DNA of 64,000 nt from Acidimicrobiales bacterium (GTDB lineage Bacteria; Actinomycetota; Acidimicrobiia; Acidimicrobiales; Acidimicrobilacustridaceae), in the NCBI GenBank assembly GCA_025455885.1, contig JALOLR010000017.1, forward strand, positions 1 to 64,000, written 5' to 3'. Below are positions 1 through 6,476 of the stretch, piece by piece. The notes beneath the pieces are model-generated. The model did no database searches, was not told the DNA's origin, and worked only from the letters and a program-made list of their open reading frames with translations. Each line of letters starts with the position of its first letter. Within the stretch, counting starts at the first letter, position 1. The position numbers and the translations under genes are program-made.

Positions 1-438
1 ATGGTGATCATCGGGTACTCGGCGGCGAACTTCATCTCGTCGTCGAACCAGGTGACCAAGTCCACCCTGGTCCCCGGGGTCCAGATGGGCAACATCAGCA
101 CCATCGTGCCCAACAACGACCCGAACCGCCTCCCGGTGGTGGGTACCGCCCCGAACCTGACCCCGAACACCGCGTACTACGCCAATGCGACCTTCGGGCG
201 TGACGTGTACAACGTGTTCGACGCGTCGCTGTTCGACCCCCTCTTCCCGAGCGCCAACCAGGACATCAAGACGATCTTCGGGGTCGGGGGAGCGATCTGC
301 AACGTGGGCACCGGCACCTTCGCCAACCCGCAGGCCGGAACGCCGCAGGCGACCAGGGCCACCTTCGGCTTCGGTCCGTCGGTGGACACGTGTGGCGGCA
401 CCACGAACACGTCGGCCTTCGGCACCGGCACCGTCTAG
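1..438 (+). CDS. C-terminal part of a secreted or substrate-binding-like protein (cut by window edge)
   Basis: The frame is open at the left edge, so the ATG at position 1 is probably internal and the true start lies outside. The 145 visible residues begin with IGYSAANFIS, which resembles the closing part of PstS-like periplasmic substrate-binding domains. An Asn/Thr/Gly-rich tail follows, with two cysteines (about residues 100 and 131) that could form an extracytoplasmic disulfide. It ends at a TAG followed by a strong hairpin. The next gene is another secreted protein, which fits a surface-protein region. The PstS-like resemblance is from memory and weak; hypothetical secreted protein is the safe call. 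Confidence 0.55.
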   Translation: MVIIGYSAANFISSSNQVTKSTLVPGVQMGNISTIVPNNDPNRLPVVGTAPNLTPNTAYYANATFGRDVYNVFDASLFDPLFPSANQDIKTIFGVGGAICNVGTGTFANPQAGTPQATRATFGFGPSVDTCGGTTNTSAFGTGTV

Positions 439-473
439 GCACTCTCTTCTGGCTCTTCGAGCCACGCCGCTGC

Positions 474-503
474 GACCCGGGGAGCCGCCCGGCTCCCCGG
501 GTC
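474..503 (+). terminator. Hairpin terminator after the first gene
   Basis: A 13-bp perfect stem (474-486 with 491-503, core CCCGGGGAGCC) closes a 4-nt GCCC loop 35 bases after the stop codon. There is no T-run, as is common for actinobacterial terminators. Confidence 0.6.
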
Positions 504-609
504 CACGGCAGACCACGAGGTCGCCGGGCGCATCCCCGACTGACTCGACCATGCAGTAGCCGCCGTCCAGGCGGAGTCCATCAATGAACGAACCTTCGAA
601 AGGATTCGA

Positions 610-2640
610 ATGAGATTCAATCTCAAGAAGACCCTGGCGGGAGCGGCAGCCATCGCTGTCGTCGCCACGGTCGCCCCCTTCGTGAGCCCGGGCGTCGCCT
701 CGGCCGCGACCAACAACGGCGGAGCCGTCGTGAACCCTCCAGGTGGGGGCGCAGCGGCGACGACGCCCTTCCAGATCGTACTCCCCCCCGGAGCTGCCTG
801 CCCGGGTGACTCGGCGAGTGCGTCCGCCTGGCGGGTGCACAGCTTCATCGCCCCGGCGTCGGCCAACCTCGATGCCGACCTCTCCTTCTTGGGCACGGGC
901 TCGCCGGCACCAGTGGCCGGCCAGATCCGGGCGAACCTCTTCAGAGCAGACACGCTGGGGTTCGCGCGGAACTTCTCCACCGACCTCGCCGTCCCGCCAG
1001 CGGTGACCGGGCAGATCTCGGGCCTCCCGAGCTTCACCCTTTCTCCGTTCGCGCCCGGCTTCTTCCCTGACGGTGCCTACCGGGTGGGCCTCGCCTGTGT
1101 CCCCACCGGTGGCACCCCGCCCAACACCACGGCCAACACCTTCTACTGGTCGAAGCTGATCACCCTCACCAACCCCGGTGGGAACCTCACCTGGGCCAAC
1201 GGTGCGGCTGCGGTGGCACCGACGGTGATCGCACCGACGCTGGGCGGACCCAGCCTGAACGGCAACGGGCAGGTCACGGTGGCCTTCACCCCGGGGGCGT
1301 CTGACCCGGCGGTGCCGGCTGGTGGCTTCACGGCCACCGCCACCCCGCCGGTCGGTCCGGCCATCACCGCGACGGGCTCCGGCTCGCCGATCGTGATCCC
1401 CGGCCTGACCAACGGCACGACCTACGCGGTGACCGTCAGCGCCAACAACGGCGTGGGCTCTCCCGCCGTCAGCGCGCCGGTCAACTTCACCCCGACGCTG
1501 CCCCTCGCTCCTCCGGTCACCAACCTCAACGCGGTTGGCAGCCCGGCGGGCGTGACGGTGACGTGGACGCCGGCCGCCTCGGGTCCCACCCCGACCGGCT
1601 ACAGCGTGGCCGTCACCTCCGGTGCCCTCCCGGGCACCCCGGTGGCCGGCTCGCCGTTCACCGTGCCGTTCGGCACCAACACCTTCACCCAGACCGGCCC
1701 GGCCGGGACGGCGTTCAACTTCACGGTGACGCCGACCTTCCCCGCTCCCCAGCTCGGCACCTCGGCCGGTCCGGTGAGCGGCGCCGTGCAGTCGGCCCAG
1801 GTGCTCAACCAGGTCATCACCACGACCCGTCCCAACGGTGCGCTCGTGCTGACCCAGGTGTGCGGCCGCTACGGCACCCTCGACGCCGAGCCGGCGCAGC
1901 TGGGCTTCCCGACCGGCATCCCTCTTGCGGGTCCGGTCAACGACGGTGACAACCCCAACCCCGTGCTGGGCACCGCCCCGTACCTCACCCAGAGCGGCGT
2001 GCCGCTGACCTTCCCGGGTGCCAACCCCGACGTCGCGACGTCGCCGGCCGGCCCCCAGGACGGGCAGTTCCCCGGCTACCCGTACCCGGACGACCCCACC
2101 ACCGGTGAGGCCACCCCGACGTACCCGACGTGGTGCGGCATCGAGCTGGGCGCCGCCCGGTTCGTGGGTACCGGCGACCCGGCGTTCGGTCAGGGCCAGT
2201 TCTACGCCGCTGCTGGGCGCATGAACCAGGTCACCGTCGTCGACACCCGTGACACCGACCCCGGCTTCAACATCGCCGGCCAGGTCACCGACTTCACCGC
2301 TCCCGGCGGCAAGGTCTTCTCCGGCAACCAGCTGGGGTGGACGCCGCGGGTGAACCGTGACACCGGTCCCTTCACCGACGCCCTGGGCAACACCTACAAC
2401 CAGACGGTCGTGGCCGGTCCCGGCTCCGTCCAGAACAACCCGGTGGGCCTCACGGCCATCCCGGCCCCGGGTGCGGCCAACGCCAACACCCTGGTCACCG
2501 CGGCCGCCCGTGCGGGCACGGCGCCCACCTTCACCGGCGGCCTCGGCATCGCCGTGATGGACGCCCGCCTCAAGCTGGCCATCCCGGTCACCGCCCTGTC
2601 GGGCAACTACACCGCAGTCCTCACCATCTCGGCCATCTGA
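610..2640 (+). CDS. Secreted protein with fibronectin type III-like domains
   Basis: A 676-residue exported protein. Residues 1-33 are a classic Sec signal peptide: basic start MRFNLKK, hydrophobic Ala/Val core, cleavage near ASAA. After an unassigned N-terminal region of about 170 residues come two fibronectin-III-like modules (about 205-300 and 300-395), each with the alternating strand pattern and a GLTNGTTYAVTVSA-type loop in the first. The remaining 280 residues are Pro/Gly/Thr-rich and unassigned. Four cysteines are present, and no membrane anchor or LPxTG motif is visible, so it is probably released or held non-covalently at the surface. An AAAGGA ribosome site (598-603) supports the ATG at 610. 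A long hairpin follows. Function is unknown; FN3 modules usually bind proteins or polysaccharides. Confidence 0.8.
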   Translation: MRFNLKKTLAGAAAIAVVATVAPFVSPGVASAATNNGGAVVNPPGGGAAATTPFQIVLPPGAACPGDSASASAWRVHSFIAPASANLDADLSFLGTGSPAPVAGQIRANLFRADTLGFARNFSTDLAVPPAVTGQISGLPSFTLSPFAPGFFPDGAYRVGLACVPTGGTPPNTTANTFYWSKLITLTNPGGNLTWANGAAAVAPTVIAPTLGGPSLNGNGQVTVAFTPGASDPAVPAGGFTATATPPVGPAITATGSGSPIVIPGLTNGTTYAVTVSANNGVGSPAVSAPVNFTPTLPLAPPVTNLNAVGSPAGVTVTWTPAASGPTPTGYSVAVTSGALPGTPVAGSPFTVPFGTNTFTQTGPAGTAFNFTVTPTFPAPQLGTSAGPVSGAVQSAQVLNQVITTTRPNGALVLTQVCGRYGTLDAEPAQLGFPTGIPLAGPVNDGDNPNPVLGTAPYLTQSGVPLTFPGANPDVATSPAGPQDGQFPGYPYPDDPTTGEATPTYPTWCGIELGAARFVGTGDPAFGQGQFYAAAGRMNQVTVVDTRDTDPGFNIAGQVTDFTAPGGKVFSGNQLGWTPRVNRDTGPFTDALGNTYNQTVVAGPGSVQNNPVGLTAIPAPGAANANTLVTAAARAGTAPTFTGGLGIAVMDARLKLAIPVTALSGNYTAVLTISAI

Positions 2641-2660
2641 TCCGAGACGGTTCGCACCAC

Positions 2661-2702
2661 CTCCCGGGAGGGAGCGGGACCCGTCCCGCCTCCTCCCGGG
2701 AG
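2661..2702 (+). terminator. Long GC-rich hairpin terminator
   Basis: A 20-bp stem with two mismatched positions (2661-2680 with 2683-2702, ends CTCCCGGGAG on both sides because each end is itself palindromic) starts 20 bases after the FN3 gene stop and precedes the next gene's start by about 90 bases. Confidence 0.6.
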
Positions 2703-2795
2703 CACCACCCGCAGTAGCGTCGGCGAGCGGTACCGGGCAGTTCCGTCCGGTACCGCTCCCGTCGTTTCCCTCCCCCTTCGCACGGAGTCCTCCCG

Positions 2796-3890
2796 ATGAC
2801 CACCTGGCGCCGAGCTCTCGCCGTCACCACCCTGCTCGCCACCGTCGTGCTCGCTCCCGCGGCCCCCGGTCAGGCCCAGGAGCAACCCCCCCTGCCGGCG
2901 CCGCCGGCCCCCGAGGACCAGATCGTGCAGAGCTGGGCGCTGTTCCCCACCGGCTCCGACGACCCCGACCAGCCGAGCAACCGGCCCAACCTCTCCTACG
3001 AGGTCCCGGCCGGTGAGACCATCGAGGACTCCGTCACCGTCGCCAACTACGGCAGCGTGCCCCTGACGCTGCGTATCTACGCCTCCGACGCCTTCAACAA
3101 CCCCGAAGGCGGCTTCGACGTCCTCTCCGGTGACGAGGTCCCCACCGGCGCAGGCTCCTGGGTGAGCGTGCTCACCGAGTTCGTCACCGTCCCGGCCGGT
3201 ACGCAGTCCATCGTGCCGATCACGATCACCGTCCCGATCGACGCCTCGCCCGGCGACCACGTCGGCGCCGTGCTGGCCTCCCTGCGGGTCCCCGGCACCG
3301 CCCCCGACGGCAACACCGTCACCCTCGACCAGCGCACCGGCACCCGGCTCTACATGCGCGTGGACGGGCCGCTGAACCCCGAGCTGGCCGTCGAGAACCT
3401 CCAGACCGACTACAACCCCACCGCCAACCCGCTGTCGGGCAGCGCCGACGTGAGCTACCGGATCGTGAACCGGGGCAACGTGCGCCTCCAGGGCACCCAG
3501 CAGCTCAGCGTCGGCGGGCCCTTCGGCATCGGGCGCACCACCCTGCCCGCCGAGGACATCCCCGAGCTGCTCCCCGGCGAGGGCTACGACGTCACCGCCA
3601 CCGTCGAGGGCGTCCCCGCCACCGTCGCCGCGTTCACCGAGGTGACGCTCACCCCCGAGGCCCTCGGTCCGGACGTGGGCGAGCTCTCCGAGTCGAAGGG
3701 CACGTCGATCAGCCTGGCCCTCCCGGTCACCGTGCTGGCGATCCTCCTCGCCCTGGGCCTGGCCTGGTACGCCCGGCGGGCCTACCTCCGCCACCGCCGT
3801 GAGGGCACCCCGCCGTCCGGTCCGCCCCGCGGCGACACCCTGCCGCCCGCCCCCGCCCCGCCGCCCACCCCGGTGGGCCAGTCGTCGTGA
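2796..3890 (+). CDS. Membrane-anchored surface protein, DUF916 / WxL peptidoglycan-binding-like
   Basis: A 364-residue exported protein. Residues 1-27 form a signal peptide. The body reads as two beta-sandwich domains: an N-terminal one with SYEVPAGETIEDSVTVANYG and DASPGDHVGAVLASL, the pattern of DUF916-type domains found with WxL cell-surface proteins, and a second Ig-like one (about 190-290). One membrane helix (about 305-326) is followed by an Arg-rich stop-transfer stretch and a short Pro-rich cytoplasmic tail. That topology places the bulk outside the cell, anchored at its C-terminus. The gene overlaps the next by 4 bases (GTGA), so the two are probably translated together and may form a surface complex. 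The domain assignment is by pattern, not search. Confidence 0.7.
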   Translation: MTTWRRALAVTTLLATVVLAPAAPGQAQEQPPLPAPPAPEDQIVQSWALFPTGSDDPDQPSNRPNLSYEVPAGETIEDSVTVANYGSVPLTLRIYASDAFNNPEGGFDVLSGDEVPTGAGSWVSVLTEFVTVPAGTQSIVPITITVPIDASPGDHVGAVLASLRVPGTAPDGNTVTLDQRTGTRLYMRVDGPLNPELAVENLQTDYNPTANPLSGSADVSYRIVNRGNVRLQGTQQLSVGGPFGIGRTTLPAEDIPELLPGEGYDVTATVEGVPATVAAFTEVTLTPEALGPDVGELSESKGTSISLALPVTVLAILLALGLAWYARRAYLRHRREGTPPSGPPRGDTLPPAPAPPPTPVGQSS

Positions 3891-4921
3891 TCCGCACCGT
3901 CGTCCGGGTGGCGGTCCTCGCCGCCGTGATCGCCCTCCTCGCCGGCCTCGGTCCCGGCGCGTCGGCCCAGGAGCCGGCCTCCGCCGACGCCCCCCGCACG
4001 CCCACCGCCGGCCAGGTCTCGGGCGAGTCGATCACCCTCGAGACCAACGTCGTCCAACCCGGTCAGCGCATCCTCATCACCTTCAACGACTGGCAGGCCC
4101 GCACCGCCAGCATCGTGGTGTGCGCCAACCTCGCCAAGCGCGGCTCGGCGGACTGCAACCAGGTGCAGGGCCAGGGCGTCACCATCTCCGGGCTCGGCAA
4201 GACCGGCCCGGTGGCGTCCTTCGTCGTCAACCCGCCCGCCGGCACCTGCCCGTGCCTCATCAAGGCCACCGGGCTCGACAGCGACGAGTCGGCCGTGGCC
4301 CCCATCGAGATCATCGGTCACCCGACCGGCCCGATCGTCGACCCGTTCACCGGCGACCTGATCGCCGTGACCATGGAACCGGAACGGGCCGCCGTCGGAC
4401 TGCTGGCCGCGTTGCGTTCCGAGCTGGGCGGCCCCACCGAGTACGACGTCACCGTCACCGTCGAGAACCTCACCACCGAGACCCTCCTCGCCGTCGACAT
4501 CTTCGGCTCGGTCGGGCGCAGCGCCACCGAGGACCTCGACATCTTCGAGATGGTCCCCGGCGAGCTCGGACCGGGGCTCACCTGGACCGGCGAGGCCCGG
4601 GTCACGCTGCCCTCCCCCGTCTACGGCGACTACCGCTGGGAGGTCGTCGCCTCCGGGGCCGGACCCGTGGTGCGCGCCGAGGAGACCATCCGAGTGGTCC
4701 CGTGGCTGTTGTTGCTGTTGATCCTCGTCCTGGTCGGCGACCTCACCATGATCCTCGTGCGCTACCTGCAACGCCGCCGCCGACGCGCCGACGACCAGCT
4801 CCTCGCCGACGCCGATCCCCCCGACGACGGCGACTGGGCCGACGAGGAGCAGTGGGTCCCGGTGCCCGGCGCGTCGGTTCCCCACGCCGACCTGCCGCCT
4901 CCGCCCGTGCCGGTGCGCTGA
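3887..4921 (+). CDS. Hypothetical membrane-anchored extracytoplasmic protein
   Basis: A 344-residue protein with a signal peptide (1-27, cleavage near GASA), an extracytoplasmic beta-rich region, one C-terminal membrane helix (about 270-291) and an Arg-rich then acidic and Pro-rich cytoplasmic tail. Cysteines pair up in the first third (VVCANLAKRGSADC and GTCPCLI), suggesting disulfides outside the cell. The GTG start at 3887 overlaps the stop of the DUF916-like gene (GTGA), showing translational coupling; the two proteins share the same signal-ectodomain-helix-tail plan. I do not recognise a family. Confidence 0.7.
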   Translation: MIRTVVRVAVLAAVIALLAGLGPGASAQEPASADAPRTPTAGQVSGESITLETNVVQPGQRILITFNDWQARTASIVVCANLAKRGSADCNQVQGQGVTISGLGKTGPVASFVVNPPAGTCPCLIKATGLDSDESAVAPIEIIGHPTGPIVDPFTGDLIAVTMEPERAAVGLLAALRSELGGPTEYDVTVTVENLTTETLLAVDIFGSVGRSATEDLDIFEMVPGELGPGLTWTGEARVTLPSPVYGDYRWEVVASGAGPVVRAEETIRVVPWLLLLLILVLVGDLTMILVRYLQRRRRRADDQLLADADPPDDGDWADEEQWVPVPGASVPHADLPPPPVPVR

Positions 4922-4964
4922 GCACGTTTCCGGTCGACCGGGCCCGGCCGCGGACGGCGGGTGA

Positions 4965-6344
4965 TCAGCGGGCCGCGAGCTCGTCGAAGGCCCGCTCGAT
5001 GCCGGCCACCAGCACGTCGGCGTCGGGGCAGGCGTCGGGGTCCACGGTGATGCCGAGGTCGAGCCGGCCGTCATAGGACAGGATGGCGATGCCGACGGTG
5101 GTGTTGCCGCTCAGCGGCACGTACGGCAGGCACTCGGTCATCCGGGCCCCCAGCAGGTAGAGCGGCGCCTGCACCCCCGGGACGTTGGTGATCACCAGGT
5201 TCACGAGCGGCTGGTGGTTCACGGTGGCGTCGCTCAGCACGGACAGCACCCCCGGTGGCAGCCAGTCGGCCGACCCCAACAGCGCAGCCACGAGCTCGGT
5301 CTCGTGGCTGCCCTTGTGGCGGGCCATCTGGTCGGCCACCGACCGCAGGGCGGCGGCCGGGTCGTCCAGGTCGACGGGCAACGACGCCAGGATGGCGCTC
5401 ACCTTGTTGCCGAGCCCCAGGTGCTCGTCGTCGCCCCGGGTCGACACCGGCACCAGCGCCACCAGGTGGTCGAGGTGGCCCAGCTCGCCCCGTTCGGCCA
5501 TCAGGTCGTGCAGGCCCCCGGTCACGGCGGCCAGCACCACGTCGTTCACCTTCGTGCCGGTGGCGTGGGCCACGGCCTTCACGTCGTCGAGGGCGAGGCG
5601 GATCGGCCGGTAGTCGCGGCGGGGCCCGACGGCGACGTTGAGCGAGCACCGGGGCGCGGTGCGCTCGGCGCGGAGGGCGTGGGCGGCGCTGCGCACCACG
5701 TCGACGAGATCGCCGGGCGCCCGGGCGAGCCCGGCGAGGCCCCGGGCGGCCGCGCCGGGCAGGTGGGCCAGCGCACCGAGGGCCTCGGCCACCTGGTGCA
5801 CGGCGTCGGGCCCGGCCTCGGGCTCCCACCCCACCGGCTCGGGGATCGGTGCGGCGGGGTCGGGGTCGAGCATCGCGACCAGTGACTCCGAGCCCGAGAC
5901 CCCGTCGACCAGGGCGTGGTGGGCGCGGTCGACGAGGACCACCGACCCGTCGGCGAGCCCGTCGAGGAACGTGAGGTCCCAGAGCGGGCGGCGGCGGTCG
6001 AGGGCCTCGCGCTGGATGCCCATCACCGTGGCCCACACCTCGGCGTCGCCGCCCGGGTCGGGCACGGTCACGGCGTGCACGTGGGCGGCGATGTCGAAGT
6101 GCTCGTCGTCGACCCACAGCGGGAGCGTGGCGTTGAGCGGCGTCGACTGGAGGCGTCGTCGGAAGCGGGGGATCGCGGCCAGGTGGGCCTCCACCACCCG
6201 GCGGATCTCGTCGATGCGCACCCGCCCGTCGCCGTCGAGCAGCGGGCCCCCCTCGAAGCGGGCGATGCCCCCGATGTGCAGCGGCACCCCCGGCCGCTCG
6301 GCGGCGAGGAAGCTGGCGTCGAGGGCGCTGAGGTGCTCGCTCAT
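4965..6344 (-). CDS. Wax ester synthase / diacylglycerol O-acyltransferase (WS/DGAT family)
   Basis: A 459-residue member of the bacterial WS/DGAT family, which esterifies acyl-CoA to diacylglycerol or fatty alcohol to make triacylglycerol or wax-ester storage lipid. The N-terminus (LSALDASFLAAE) and the catalytic HHALVDG motif (His142, His143, Asp147) are intact, and length matches the family. The C-terminal half carries the expected NLVITNVPG and a following PLSG-type segment. The ATG at 6344 is preceded by no strong ribosome site. It is transcribed away from the adenylation-acyltransferase gene, so both share a 132-base promoter region that contains an iron-box-like palindrome. Substrate (wax versus triacylglycerol) cannot be told from sequence. 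Confidence 0.92.
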   Translation of the reverse strand: MSEHLSALDASFLAAERPGVPLHIGGIARFEGGPLLDGDGRVRIDEIRRVVEAHLAAIPRFRRRLQSTPLNATLPLWVDDEHFDIAAHVHAVTVPDPGGDAEVWATVMGIQREALDRRRPLWDLTFLDGLADGSVVLVDRAHHALVDGVSGSESLVAMLDPDPAAPIPEPVGWEPEAGPDAVHQVAEALGALAHLPGAAARGLAGLARAPGDLVDVVRSAAHALRAERTAPRCSLNVAVGPRRDYRPIRLALDDVKAVAHATGTKVNDVVLAAVTGGLHDLMAERGELGHLDHLVALVPVSTRGDDEHLGLGNKVSAILASLPVDLDDPAAALRSVADQMARHKGSHETELVAALLGSADWLPPGVLSVLSDATVNHQPLVNLVITNVPGVQAPLYLLGARMTECLPYVPLSGNTTVGIAILSYDGRLDLGITVDPDACPDADVLVAGIERAFDELAAR

Positions 6345-6440
6345 GGGAGAGCATCGTCCTACCGGGGCGGCCGTCCGTCCAGCGCCGCCCGCCGACGGCC
6401 ACCCGGATCCGACGCGCCCACCGGGTGGCGGTCAGTCCTC

Positions 6441-6470
6441 TTGCCGAACAATGTTAGGTCTGCCTAACAT
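6441..6470 (+). promoter_or_regulatory. Promoter of the A-PCP-acyltransferase gene (leaderless)
   Basis: TTGCCG (6441-6446) and TAACAT (6465-6470) are spaced 18 bases apart and the GTG start follows the -10 by only 6 bases, so the transcript probably starts at or next to the start codon. No ribosome site is present. The -10 lies inside the right arm of an IdeR-like palindrome. Confidence 0.55.
6451..6470. promoter_or_regulatory. IdeR/DtxR-like iron box
   Basis: ATGTTAGG and CCTAACAT form a perfect 8-bp inverted repeat around a 4-base centre. Starting at 6454 it matches 14 of 19 positions of the published IdeR/DtxR box (TTAGGTTAGCCTAACCTAA), including 12 of the first 14. It covers the -10 element of the downstream gene, the geometry expected for iron-dependent repression. 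It could also touch the promoter of the divergent WS/DGAT gene. Confidence 0.6.
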
Positions 6471-6476
6471 CGCGCC

